This document shows positions 8,545 through 17,015 of a stretch of DNA of 64,000 nt, in pieces. Each line of letters starts with the position of its first letter. The stretch's first letter is position 1. Under the pieces are notes generated by a model. It saw only the letters and a list, made by a program, of their open reading frames with translations. It made no database searches and was not told where the DNA came from. Made by a program: the position numbers and the translations under genes. The DNA lies in NCBI RefSeq assembly GCF_025141175.1, contig NZ_CP081155.1:3005001-3069000 (forward strand). The letters are read 5' to 3'. Source of the DNA: Jannaschia sp. M317 (GTDB taxonomy: Bacteria; Pseudomonadota; Alphaproteobacteria; Rhodobacterales; Rhodobacteraceae).

Positions 8545-9551
8545 GTTCGGTAATCCTTCAGGGCAGTTCGGAGGGTATCGGTGAGGGAGTGCAGATCCGG
8601 CGCGGGATCCACGATCAGACCACGCGACACGGCGCGGGTCAGAGTTCGGTCGGCGTCGGTGAAATATTCCACCGGGGACTTGCCATCGACGCGGGCCAGC
8701 ATCAGCGCGGGCACCAGCCGACAGACCTGACGTTCCAGATCGGCGGGGTCCTGCCAGTCAACATGAGGCGCATAGGCAGCCCAGAAGGTGCCGACCTGAT
8801 CCAGCAGGTTGTCGCGGCTGGCCGGAAGATGGATGGCCTTGAGGATCAGGTGATTCAAACAGAACGACGGATCAAAGGCCGCCCCCTGCAACGTCGCGCA
8901 TTCCGCATCCAGGATCACCGGCCGGCCATCGCGGAACAGGATGTTCTTGGGGCTGACGTCACCATGCACCAGAACCTGCGGGGCCTGGGCCAGCATGGTG
9001 TCGAGGGCGGTGATCGTCTCTGCCAGATCGGGATGCTGGCCTGCGGTATAAAGCAGATACGGCTCGATCCGCAGGGCGTGGAAATCCGCGCGATTGTCGA
9101 AAACCCCAGGTTCCACCCCCTTGGCGGAGGCCGCATGAATGCGGCCCAACAGGTCCCCGACGGCCCGCGCCTCCGACCGGTCAGGGGCCCCGTCCAGCAG
9201 GGCCGATTTCCAGAGATAGACATCGCGACCCGCGACCATCTCCATCGCGAACCCGTGCTGCTCGGGTGCGTGACCATACAGATCGACAGCAGCCTCGGGC
9301 GCGACGCGGTTGGCAAAGGACAGCCAGGCGTATTCGGCGGCATTGCGGTGCACGGGGGCAAACCAGTCGGCAGCCACCTTGAGCTTTGGCAGGGCGAATT
9401 TCACGCAGATTTCGCGATCCGGCAACCGCACGGCAGCGATGTCCGAGGCGACACCGCCGGTCAGCGGGCGCACGTCGGTCACGTCATCTGCCTGGCCAAG
9501 GCCAAGCGCCTCGACCAGCCGCCGACAGCGGCTGTCCAACTCGGTCGTCAC
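8541..9551 (-). CDS. APH-family phosphotransferase (small-molecule kinase)
   Basis: A 336-residue protein with the aminoglycoside phosphotransferase/choline kinase fold: catalytic HGDVSPKNIL (Brenner-type motif) and ILDAECA in the place of the DFG metal-binding motif. The N lobe has the lysine in ICVKFALPKLK. It likely phosphorylates a hydroxyl group of a small metabolite using ATP. It is the first gene of the operon and overlaps the enolase-family gene by 4 bp, so kinase and enolase-like protein probably act in sequence. The substrate is unknown, and an antibiotic-resistance role is not suggested by context. Confidence 0.85.
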   Translation of the reverse strand: MTTELDSRCRRLVEALGLGQADDVTDVRPLTGGVASDIAAVRLPDREICVKFALPKLKVAADWFAPVHRNAAEYAWLSFANRVAPEAAVDLYGHAPEQHGFAMEMVAGRDVYLWKSALLDGAPDRSEARAVGDLLGRIHAASAKGVEPGVFDNRADFHALRIEPYLLYTAGQHPDLAETITALDTMLAQAPQVLVHGDVSPKNILFRDGRPVILDAECATLQGAAFDPSFCLNHLILKAIHLPASRDNLLDQVGTFWAAYAPHVDWQDPADLERQVCRLVPALMLARVDGKSPVEYFTDADRTLTRAVSRGLIVDPAPDLHSLTDTLRTALKDYRT

Positions 9552-9567
9552 GAAGATCTCCTCCCGT

Positions 9568-9579
9568 GTTCACGTGAAC
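9568..9579. promoter_or_regulatory. Palindromic operator GTTCACGTGAAC, copy 2
   Basis: A perfect 12-bp palindrome 17 bp upstream of the kinase start codon. It lies 31 bp (about three helical turns, same face) from copy 3, allowing cooperative binding by the divergent LacI-type repressor. Confidence 0.8.
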
Positions 9580-9598
9580 CTATTCCCTTTCGGGTAAT

Positions 9599-9610
9599 GT
9601 TCACGTGAAC
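9599..9610. promoter_or_regulatory. Palindromic operator GTTCACGTGAAC, copy 3
   Basis: The same 12-bp palindrome, here extendable to 14 bp (T on the left, A on the right). It sits between the divergent kinase and regulator genes, so it could serve both control of the catabolic operon and autoregulation. Confidence 0.8.
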
Positions 9611-9690
9611 AATGTGCCGCTCTCGGAAACATGAGTCAAGACAGAACAGGTCGGAAATGTTACACGACCGCACGCTGAACGAGGACGCAC

Positions 9691-10644
9691 GTGCCGGAAC
9701 GGGTCACCATAAAATCCATCGCCCGCGATCTGGGCGTCTCTCACATGACCGTTTCGCGTGCCCTGTCGGGGCATCCGAACGTTCTGAAGGAAACGCGCGA
9801 CGCGGTGCGCAAACGTGCCGCCGAACTCGGCTATGTCAAAAGCGCGGCGGCCATGGCCATGCGCGGCGACGGCACCGGCATCGTCGGCCTGCTGCTGCCG
9901 AACATCATCAATGAATTCTACGCCCGTTTCGCCAACACGCTGGCCACTGCCTGCGACGGGGCCGGAATGCAGCTGATCATTCACCTAACCAACGACGACC
10001 CCGCCACCGAAGAGGCTGCGCTGGATCGCCTGCGAGAGGTGCAGGCCTCGTCGGTGGTGATGGTGCCTGTGCCGGGGCGGGACGGCCGCCCGACGGCGCA
10101 GGTCGCGGGGCTGCGCACGGTGCAATTGATCCGGCAACGGGCCTTTGACGATGCGACAGGGGCGATCCTGCTGGACGACGGCCCTGCATTGCGCGCCGCA
10201 ATCGCCCACCTGGTCGGGCGCGGGCACAGTCGGATTGCCTATATCGGCGCGGATGCGGCGCTATCGTCGGGCCGCAGCCGGCTGAGCGCCTTTGAAAAGG
10301 GCATGGCCACGGCGGGGTTGCCCGCGGATCTGGTACGCACCGGTGCGCCGTCTTTCGACATGGGCCGGGCCTGCGCGCAGGACCTGCTGACAGGCGAGGC
10401 GACCGCCCTGCTGTGTGGCGGGTTCGAGATCTCGAACGGTGCCCTGTCCGCCTGCCTGGAGGACGGGGGCCGCATCGACTTCGTCGGCTATGGCGACCCG
10501 TCGTTCTATGCTTGGGTCGATGGGGGCGTCACAACGGTCCAGGTCCCGGTCGAGGCATTGGCCCACCATGCCGTACAGATGATCGTCGAAGGGCGCACCA
10601 CCGAGACGGCGACCTTCGCCGCCGAACTCGTCTTGCGCCGCTAG
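9691..10644 (+). CDS. LacI family transcriptional regulator
   Basis: A 317-residue repressor. The N-terminal helix-turn-helix reads TIKSIARDLGVSHMTVSRALSG, followed by the hinge and a periplasmic-binding-protein-like effector domain (GIVGLLLPNI and onward). Family members release DNA on binding a sugar or a pathway intermediate. The start is GTG at 9691 with GAGGA upstream. It is divergent from the catabolic operon and flanked by two copies of the palindrome also found before the transporter, so it is almost certainly the local regulator. Confidence 0.93.
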   Translation: MPERVTIKSIARDLGVSHMTVSRALSGHPNVLKETRDAVRKRAAELGYVKSAAAMAMRGDGTGIVGLLLPNIINEFYARFANTLATACDGAGMQLIIHLTNDDPATEEAALDRLREVQASSVVMVPVPGRDGRPTAQVAGLRTVQLIRQRAFDDATGAILLDDGPALRAAIAHLVGRGHSRIAYIGADAALSSGRSRLSAFEKGMATAGLPADLVRTGAPSFDMGRACAQDLLTGEATALLCGGFEISNGALSACLEDGGRIDFVGYGDPSFYAWVDGGVTTVQVPVEALAHHAVQMIVEGRTTETATFAAELVLRR

Positions 10645-10647
10645 CCG

Positions 10648-11337
10648 TCAGACCGAGACGTCGGCCAGAACATCCTCGCGCCGCGCCCCGGCCCGCGCCT
10701 CGGACCGCAGAACGGTGCCCCGGCGCAGGGCGACGATGTGATCGGCCAATCCCCAGGCAAAATCGAACCGCTGTTCCACAAGAACGATGGCCATATCGCC
10801 TTTCTCGCGCAGCCCGGCGATGACGCGGCCGATCTGGGCGATGATGTTGGGCTGGATGCCCTCGGTCGGCTCGTCCAGCAGCAGAACCTTGGGCTGGGTG
10901 ACCAAGGCGCGAGCGATCGACAGCTGTTGTTGTTGCCCGCCCGACAGGTCGCCCCCCCGGCGGCCCTGCATTTCGCGCAGCACGGGGAACAGATCATAGA
11001 TCTCTTCCTTCACCGCCCGCTCGGCCTTGGGCAGGCAGGCGAAGGCGGTGGCCAGGTTTTCGGCCACGGTGAGTTGGGCAAAAACCTCTCTCCCCTGAGG
11101 GACATAGGCAATGCCGGAAAGCGCCCTTGCCTTGGCCCCGTCGGGCAGTGGCGCGCCGTCTAGGGTGACGGTGCCGCCCATCGGGTGACGCCCGGCCAAT
11201 GCCTTGAGCAGCGAGGTCTTGCCGGTGCCGTTGAGCCCCATGACGCAGGTGACCTTGCCGCGTTCGGCGGTCAGGTCGATGCCGTGCAGGATCCGGCTGC
11301 CGCCGTAGTCCAGGGTGACGTTGCGCGCCTCAAGCAT
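10648..11337 (-). CDS. urtE: Urea ABC transporter ATP-binding subunit UrtE
   Basis: A 229-residue LivF-type ATPase, the second nucleotide-binding subunit of the urea/short-chain-amide importer. Walker A is GLNGTGKTS, the signature LSGGQQQQLSIARAL and Walker B VLLLDEPTEGIQP. The EGIQP after Walker B is typical of UrtE. Start MLEARNVTL at 11337 overlaps urtD by 8 bp. The ORF extends nine codons further upstream but into urtD. It ends only 3 bp from the convergent LacI gene. Confidence 0.93.
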   Translation of the reverse strand: MLEARNVTLDYGGSRILHGIDLTAERGKVTCVMGLNGTGKTSLLKALAGRHPMGGTVTLDGAPLPDGAKARALSGIAYVPQGREVFAQLTVAENLATAFACLPKAERAVKEEIYDLFPVLREMQGRRGGDLSGGQQQQLSIARALVTQPKVLLLDEPTEGIQPNIIAQIGRVIAGLREKGDMAIVLVEQRFDFAWGLADHIVALRRGTVLRSEARAGARREDVLADVSV

Positions 11338-12088
11338 GGGCCGCCTCCTCTTCGGGTCGGCCAAGGTAGACGTCGATCACACGCGGATCGGCACAGACGT
11401 AATCGAGCGAGCCTTCGGCCAGGGACCGCCCTTCGTGCAGAACGGTGACGCGGCAGTTGAGGCGACGGACGAATTCCATGTCGTGTTCGATGACGACAAC
11501 GGCGCGGGTCCGGGCGGCATCGACCAGCATTTCCGTCGTCCGCTCCCGCTCCGCGCTGGTCATGCCCGCCGCCGGTTCGTCGACCAGCAACAGGCGCGGC
11601 TCCTGAGCCAGCAACATGCCGATTTCCAGCCATTGCTTTTGCCCGTGGGACAGAATCCCGGCGCGCGTGTCGAAGGCATCCATCAACCCCACTTGCGCCG
11701 CCTGTTCGGCAGCAAGCGCGCGGGTGTCGGGACGTTTCATCAGCACAGTCAAAGGGTTGCGCGGAGCCTTGAGCGCCATGGCCAGATTTTCAGCCACGGT
11801 CTGATCCTCAAAGACGGTGGGTTTCTGGAACTTGCGCCCGATGCCTGCGCGGGCGATCTGGGCCTCGGACATCCGGGTCAGGTCGCGCGACAGCTCACCA
11901 TAGAGGATCTCGCCGCTGTCGGGCCGGGTCTTGCCTGTGACCAGGTCCATGAAGGTGGTCTTGCCCGCCCCGTTCGGCCCGATGATGGCGCGCAGCTCGG
12001 GCTCGCCCACGGAAAAGGACAGATTGTCGATGGCCTTGAACCCATCGAAGGTTTTCGACACGCCAGATACTTCGAGAAGCGCGCTCAT
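11330..12088 (-). CDS. urtD: Urea ABC transporter ATP-binding subunit UrtD
   Basis: A 252-residue LivG-type ATPase with Walker A GPNGAGKTT, a signature region altered to LSHGQKQWLEIGM as is usual in UrtD, and Walker B LLLVDEPAAGM. It forms the heterodimeric motor with UrtE for the UrtB-UrtC channel. It is coupled to urtC by a 4-bp overlap and to urtE by 8 bp. Confidence 0.94.
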   Translation of the reverse strand: MSALLEVSGVSKTFDGFKAIDNLSFSVGEPELRAIIGPNGAGKTTFMDLVTGKTRPDSGEILYGELSRDLTRMSEAQIARAGIGRKFQKPTVFEDQTVAENLAMALKAPRNPLTVLMKRPDTRALAAEQAAQVGLMDAFDTRAGILSHGQKQWLEIGMLLAQEPRLLLVDEPAAGMTSAERERTTEMLVDAARTRAVVVIEHDMEFVRRLNCRVTVLHEGRSLAEGSLDYVCADPRVIDVYLGRPEEEAAHA

Positions 12089-13377
12089 GATGCGTCCTCC
12101 TGGGCGCGTTTGGATCCGGCGTCGGGGCCATAGTCGCCCTGCCGCTTGGCGACGCGACGGTCGGTGTAGACGTCAACCAGACCGCCCAGCCCCTTGGGCG
12201 CGAACAGTGTGACCAACACAAAGGACAGGCCGAGCAGCACCAGCCACCAGTCGGTCCACTTGATCTCGTAGAAGCCGAGGTCGATGTCGGGGGCGCCGCC
12301 GCCGGTAAACCAGCTGGAGGCAAGCGAGACGACAGCGGCCCCGATCACCGCACCATAAAGCCGCCCGCGCCCCCCGATGGCGACCCAGACCGCCAGATAG
12401 ATCGAGGCGATGGGCGCGATTTCAGCGGGGTTCACGATGCCCGCCTGCGGGTAATAAAGCGCACCTGCCAGCCCGCAAGCCATTGCAGTTCCGGTGAAAA
12501 TCGCGAGCTTGTAGTGTTCGACCTCATAACCGAGGAACCGCACCCGCGCCTCGTCGTCGCGAATGCCGCGCAGGACCGATCCGAAGCGGCCAGACACGGT
12601 CCATTTCGCCGCCAGATAGGCCAGAGCCAGGGCAACGGCAGAAGCCCAGAGGAACCAGATCGACAAGGTGGATTGCGGGATGTCCGTCAGGCCGGGGATG
12701 TTCTGCAGACCCGACAACCCGTTGTTGCCGCGCAGACCGCTGTCGTTCTGGAACAACCAAAGCGACAAGGCCAACGTGCCCGCCTGGGTCAGGATCGACA
12801 GGTAGACGCCGACCACCCGCGAGCGGAAGGCAAGCCAGCCGAACACCAGCGCGACAAGACCCGGAACCAGCACGCAGAACGCCAGCTGCAGCGGCAAGGA
12901 GCCCGCGAAGGTCCAGAGCCAGGGCACCTCTGAGGATCCGACGACGCCGAAGATCTGGGTGCCGATCGCCTCTTGGACCTCCAACGGGGTTGGCGGCAGG
13001 GGCGCGCGGGACAGGGTTTCGAGGACGATCGCCTCGGTCCGGTCCCACATCAGCCACATGCCGATGGAGTATCCCCCAATCCCGAAGAACGCGAAATGGC
13101 CCAGCGACAGGATACCCGTGTAGCCCCAGATCAGATCCATGGCGAGCGCGGCGAGACAAAGGCAGAGCGTCTTGCCCAGAAGCTTCACGAAGGAGGTGGA
13201 CACCAGCCCCGCGCTGGCCATCAGCGTCACCGCGATGGTGACCACAGCCAGCACGGCGAGGAAGATCAGCACGTCGGGGCGGGCGATCAGGGGGCGTCGC
13301 CCCGATGGGTGATCCCCGGGTGATCCGGGGGTGATCCCGGTCGGACGCGATCCCGGTTGCAGCGAGGCATCGGTCAT
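12085..13377 (-). CDS. urtC: Urea ABC transporter permease UrtC
   Basis: A 430-residue inner-membrane permease of the LivM type with about ten hydrophobic segments. It starts at MTDASLQPGS (13377), giving a Pro/Gly-rich N-terminal tail (about 30 residues, encoded by GTGATCC-like repeats at 13304-13350) before the first membrane helix (PDVLIFLAVLAVV). A longer open frame to 13491 lies inside urtB and is rejected. It pairs with UrtB to form the channel. Confidence 0.92.
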   Translation of the reverse strand: MTDASLQPGSRPTGITPGSPGDHPSGRRPLIARPDVLIFLAVLAVVTIAVTLMASAGLVSTSFVKLLGKTLCLCLAALAMDLIWGYTGILSLGHFAFFGIGGYSIGMWLMWDRTEAIVLETLSRAPLPPTPLEVQEAIGTQIFGVVGSSEVPWLWTFAGSLPLQLAFCVLVPGLVALVFGWLAFRSRVVGVYLSILTQAGTLALSLWLFQNDSGLRGNNGLSGLQNIPGLTDIPQSTLSIWFLWASAVALALAYLAAKWTVSGRFGSVLRGIRDDEARVRFLGYEVEHYKLAIFTGTAMACGLAGALYYPQAGIVNPAEIAPIASIYLAVWVAIGGRGRLYGAVIGAAVVSLASSWFTGGGAPDIDLGFYEIKWTDWWLVLLGLSFVLVTLFAPKGLGGLVDVYTDRRVAKRQGDYGPDAGSKRAQEDAS

Positions 13378-15308
13378 TGGGCGAACCTCCCCTTCTGGGC
13401 GACAATGCCGCGCGGGCGCACCTGGATGAAGAGGATGATGAACAGGATCATGTAGGTCTGCGCGGCCAGGGTGTTCGAGGGGTTCAACCATTCGATGCCC
13501 TTTTGCAGCCCACCGATCAGCCCGGCACCCGCCAGCGTCCCGAAGACGGAGCCGACGCCACCGACCACGACGGTCATGAAGCTTTGCACGATGTAGCCTG
13601 CGCCCATCTCGCTGGTGACCTGCGCGTACAGACCGATGGCCACGCCCGCGACACCGGCAATGCCGGAGCCCAGCGCGAAGGTGACCATGCCGACGCGGTC
13701 CGGGTCGATGCCGAGCGACGCGGCCATGCCCGGGTTCTGGGTCACGGCGCGCACCTCCAACCCCAGGCGGGTGCGGCGCAGGATGTAGACCAGCGTGGCG
13801 AGGAAGATCGCGGCCAGAATGAAGATCGCGATGCGGATATAGCTGATCCCCACCACGTCGTTCAGGGTCCAGGCCCCGGCCAGCCAGTCGGGCGAGGTCA
13901 GCGGCACGGCCTGTGTGCCGAAGATGTTCTTGAAGATCTGCTGCAGGGCGACCGAAATACCAAAGGTCGCCAGCAACGTCTCCAACGGGCGGTGGGCCAG
14001 ATGGCGGATCACCAGACGTTCCAACGCGACGCCGGCGGCGGCGGCGACCACGAAGGCCAGCGGCAGCGCGATGATCAGCGAGATGGTGTAGTCCGGCACG
14101 ATCTGTTGCACGACATAGCCGGTATAGGCCCCGATCATGATGAATTCGCCGTGGGCCATGTTGATCACACCCATCACACCGAAGGTAATGGCGAGACCAA
14201 TTGCGGCGAGGAAGTAGATCGAGGCGAGGCTGAGCGCATCGAGGCCCAGATCGGCGGCCTGCGCGCGGGCGACGCGGTTTTCCACCTCGGCCAATGCGGC
14301 GGCGGCGGCGGTGGTGATGGCGGGGTCGGGTTCGTCGTAGACCTCGACGATGGGATTGGCGTCCAACAGGGTCGCGACCGCGTCCAAAGGGGGACGTGCG
14401 GGGGCGGCTCCGGCGGCGACAAGCACCTCATAGGCGGACCAGCGGGCGGCTTCGGTGTTCAGGCTGGTGACGGGTTGGCCTGCGACGGCGCCCCCTTCGA
14501 TGGCGGCGATCAACGCGGCGTCGCGGTCGGCGCGGGTCACGTCCTCGGGGACGATGCCTGCGTCGGCCAGCAGCTCCAGCGCCTGCGCCTCGGTCAGGTC
14601 CGTTCCGACCTTGAGCGCGCGGGCGATGTTGGCATCGGCGTCGGTCGCGCCCACAACGGTTTGGGTCGTCAGAACCGCGTTCAGCGCGGCCCGCGCCTCC
14701 AGCGATACCTGAGACGCCATCCAGTCGATGGCGGCAATCCGAACGGCCGGATCGGTGCCGAAACGAATGGAAATCAGGCGATCCAGCGCCTCCTTGCGGG
14801 CGCGGATGGCGCGGTTTTCCTCGCCTTCGATCGAGGCGCGTAGCGGGGCCAGCAGATCGGGCGTCGGATTGCGCGACAGCGCGTCGAGCGCGGCACGGCG
14901 GCGATCCGGGTCAGGGTCGCTCAGCTGGAACTGGACCAGGGCCGTGGCGATCAGCTTGCGCACGCCTGCGTTGGGTTTCAGTTCGGTCGCGTCGCGGCGA
15001 CCGACCTCGCCCGCCTCGCTGCCGTCTTCGACAGAGCGCAGGGCGTAGACGTCGCCTTCGCGTGTGCCATAAAAGAACAGGCCATCGGCGTCGCGCTGCA
15101 CCACACCCTTGTCGGCCCAGGATTCCAGAAAGCCGGTCATCTGCGGCAGGCCAGAGGCGGCGAGGTCGTCCAGCACCGGCTGAATGGTGCGGCGCGACGG
15201 CTTGGCGAGGTCCGCGGAATGGGTTTGCAGCAAGGTCTGCATCGGGCCGTCCTGCGCCAGGGCAGGCAACGGCAACAGCAGGAATGCAAGAGCGATCAGA
15301 AGGCGCAT
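13374..15308 (-). CDS. urtB: Urea ABC transporter permease UrtB, long form
   Basis: A 644-residue LivH-type permease. It has a signal peptide (MRLLIALAFLLLPLPALAQ) and about 370 periplasmic residues, partly of helical-repeat type, before the membrane domain that begins near LGLDALSLASIYFLAAIGL. This extended N terminus is known in proteobacterial UrtB proteins. The membrane part includes AHGEFIMIGAYTGY. The start at 15308 is chosen for the signal peptide. An open frame to 15476 runs into urtA. Confidence 0.92.
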   Translation of the reverse strand: MRLLIALAFLLLPLPALAQDGPMQTLLQTHSADLAKPSRRTIQPVLDDLAASGLPQMTGFLESWADKGVVQRDADGLFFYGTREGDVYALRSVEDGSEAGEVGRRDATELKPNAGVRKLIATALVQFQLSDPDPDRRRAALDALSRNPTPDLLAPLRASIEGEENRAIRARKEALDRLISIRFGTDPAVRIAAIDWMASQVSLEARAALNAVLTTQTVVGATDADANIARALKVGTDLTEAQALELLADAGIVPEDVTRADRDAALIAAIEGGAVAGQPVTSLNTEAARWSAYEVLVAAGAAPARPPLDAVATLLDANPIVEVYDEPDPAITTAAAAALAEVENRVARAQAADLGLDALSLASIYFLAAIGLAITFGVMGVINMAHGEFIMIGAYTGYVVQQIVPDYTISLIIALPLAFVVAAAAGVALERLVIRHLAHRPLETLLATFGISVALQQIFKNIFGTQAVPLTSPDWLAGAWTLNDVVGISYIRIAIFILAAIFLATLVYILRRTRLGLEVRAVTQNPGMAASLGIDPDRVGMVTFALGSGIAGVAGVAIGLYAQVTSEMGAGYIVQSFMTVVVGGVGSVFGTLAGAGLIGGLQKGIEWLNPSNTLAAQTYMILFIILFIQVRPRGIVAQKGRFAQ

Positions 15309-15327
15309 GATATGTCCGGGCACAAGT

Positions 15328-15395
15328 GCAGGGCGGTGTTTGACGCCGCCCTGCGAAAGAGGGATGCGCCGGCCCGGGGAGAGGCGGGCCGGCGC
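15328..15395 (-). promoter_or_regulatory. Two hairpins between urtA and urtB
   Basis: Two perfect inverted repeats follow the urtA stop codon on the coding strand: an 11-bp stem with 8-base loop (15366-15395) and a 9-bp stem with 9-base loop (15328-15354). Neither has a strong T-run. As in many binding-protein operons, they probably stabilise the urtA message or act as a leaky terminator so that UrtA exceeds the membrane subunits. Confidence 0.6.
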
Positions 15396-15403
15396 GGTGC
15401 GGA

Positions 15404-16678
15404 TCAGTAGTTGGACTGGATCTGCACGCAGCTCTCGGTCTCGGTGTTGTACATGCCACAGCCGAGGCCCGGCCAATCCGAGGTCAGGACCGCCGATTCC
15501 GGCAGGTGGTCGGTCCAGGCGTCGCCCGGCACTTCGGAGGTCTGCGAGATGATGTCGAACTGGCCATCCTCGGTGATCTCACCGATCAGAACCGGCTTGG
15601 CGAGGTGGTGGTTCGGCAGCATGACCGCGGTGCCGCCGGTCAGGTTCGGGAACTCCTGGCCGTACATGGCGTCGCGCACGGCGTCGACGTCGGCGGTGCC
15701 GGCGGCTTCGACGGCGTTCACCCACATGTTGAAGCCGATATAGTGGGCCTCCATCGGGTCGTTGGTCACACGCTCTTCGCCCATCCGCTCTTTCCAGGCG
15801 GCGACGAATTCGGCGTTGATGTCGGTGTCGGCGGACTGGAAGTAGTTCCAGGCAGCCAGGTGACCGACGAGGTTGGTGGTATCCAGACCCGACAGCTCTT
15901 CCTCACCGACGGAGAAGGCCACGACGGGGATGTCGTCGGCGCTGATCTCGGCGGCGGCGAGTTCCTTGTAGAAGCCGATGTTGGCGTCGCCGTTGATGGT
16001 CGAGATGACGCCGACCTGGCGGCCGTCCTCGGACATTTCGACGACGTCACCGACGATCGTCGCCCAGTCGGAGTGACCGAAGGGGGTGTAGTTGACGAAG
16101 ATGTCCTCGGCGGCGATGCCCTTCGACTTCAGGTAGGCCTCCAGGATGTTGTTCGTGGTGCGCGGGTAGACGTAGTCGGTCCCCAACAGGGCGAAACGTT
16201 CCACGCCCAGTTCTTCCAGGAAGTAGTCGACCGCCGGGATCGCCTGCTGGTTGGGAGCGGCGCCGGTGTAGAAGACGTTCTTGGACGATTCTTCGCCCTC
16301 GTACTGGACCGGGTAGAACATCAGGCCGTTGAGTTCCTCGAGAACCGGCAGGGCCGATTTACGCGAAACTGAGGTCCAGGAGCCGAAGATCACATCGACC
16401 TCTTCGACGGTCAGCAGCTCGCGCGCCTTTTCGGCGAACAGCGGCCAGTCGGAGGCCGGGTCGACCACGACGGCCTCCAGCTCGCAGCCCAGCAGGCCGC
16501 CGGCGGCGTTCTGCTGGTCGACCAGCATCTCGACGGTGTCTTTCAGCGTCGTCTCGGAAATCGCCATCGTACCCGAAAGCGAGTGCAGAACGCCGACCTT
16601 GATCGGGCAATCCTGGGCAAAGGCCGGCATCGCAGCAGCAGCAAAAGCGGTGCAAAGCAGAGTTGTCTTGAATGTCAT
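15404..16678 (-). CDS. urtA: Urea ABC transporter substrate-binding protein UrtA
   Basis: A 424-residue periplasmic protein with a Sec signal peptide (MTFKTTLLCTAFAAAAMPAFAQD) and the typical UrtA sequence IKVGVLHSLSGTMAISE, then GCELEAVVVDPASDWP. It binds urea or short-chain amides for the UrtBCDE importer, feeding urease or amidase nitrogen assimilation. It is the first gene of the operon. An NtrC-like site and a sigma-54-like promoter lie just upstream, consistent with nitrogen control. Confidence 0.95.
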   Translation of the reverse strand: MTFKTTLLCTAFAAAAMPAFAQDCPIKVGVLHSLSGTMAISETTLKDTVEMLVDQQNAAGGLLGCELEAVVVDPASDWPLFAEKARELLTVEEVDVIFGSWTSVSRKSALPVLEELNGLMFYPVQYEGEESSKNVFYTGAAPNQQAIPAVDYFLEELGVERFALLGTDYVYPRTTNNILEAYLKSKGIAAEDIFVNYTPFGHSDWATIVGDVVEMSEDGRQVGVISTINGDANIGFYKELAAAEISADDIPVVAFSVGEEELSGLDTTNLVGHLAAWNYFQSADTDINAEFVAAWKERMGEERVTNDPMEAHYIGFNMWVNAVEAAGTADVDAVRDAMYGQEFPNLTGGTAVMLPNHHLAKPVLIGEITEDGQFDIISQTSEVPGDAWTDHLPESAVLTSDWPGLGCGMYNTETESCVQIQSNY

Positions 16679-16717
16679 GTCTGTCCCCGTGTTTGACGAA
16701 GCAGACCCTGCCGCCGG

Positions 16718-16733
16718 GGCGCGGCAGGTGCCA
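16718..16733 (-). promoter_or_regulatory. Candidate sigma-54 promoter for urtABCDE
   Basis: On the minus strand TGGCACCTGCCGCGCC matches the sigma-54 consensus with the invariant GG at -24 and GC at -12 separated by 10 bases. The TT before the -12 GC is missing. The predicted start of transcription is near 16706, 28 bp before the urtA ATG. Confidence 0.5.
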
Positions 16734-16771
16734 AAGATGTGAAGAGCCTTTCCAGCGCCATGCAGAAAAAC

Positions 16772-16786
16772 GCACAATTATTGTGC
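16772..16786. promoter_or_regulatory. Candidate NtrC binding site upstream of urtA
   Basis: A perfect 7-1-7 inverted repeat, GCACAATTATTGTGC. It fits the NtrC consensus GCAC-N7-GTGC and lies about 70 bp upstream of the predicted sigma-54 transcription start, a normal distance for an enhancer site. The 337-bp gap 16679-17015 also carries the start region of the divergent DMT exporter gene. I see nothing else definable in it. Confidence 0.55.
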
Positions 16787-17015
16787 ATAAGTCGCGGGTT
16801 TGGCGCAGCATTGGACAGACCAAAATGCCAAAGCCTGAGGCGTTCGCCGCGAAAACTGGCAGAAGCGAGGGGCAGTCGCAGTGCATTTGCACGATTCGCG
16901 TCGCCTTCTAGCGCCCAGTGGTCGCATTTCCACGCCCGGTTGCTTGCGCCCAGTCTTCGGTCGGTACCGAAACCCCGACCCTGTTGCACACCGCCCATCC
17001 GGGGTAGCAGGCCGC

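Noticed and set aside
13304..13350. Short GTGATCC-like direct repeats, possible regulatory or recombination element.
   Set aside because: They lie inside the urtC reading frame and encode its Pro/Gly-rich N-terminal tail, so codon-level repetition explains them.
16877..16895. GTGCATTTGCAC inverted repeat as a second NtrC site.
   Set aside because: The half-sites are in the wrong order and spacing for GCAC-N7-GTGC, and it is too far from the urtA promoter to claim.
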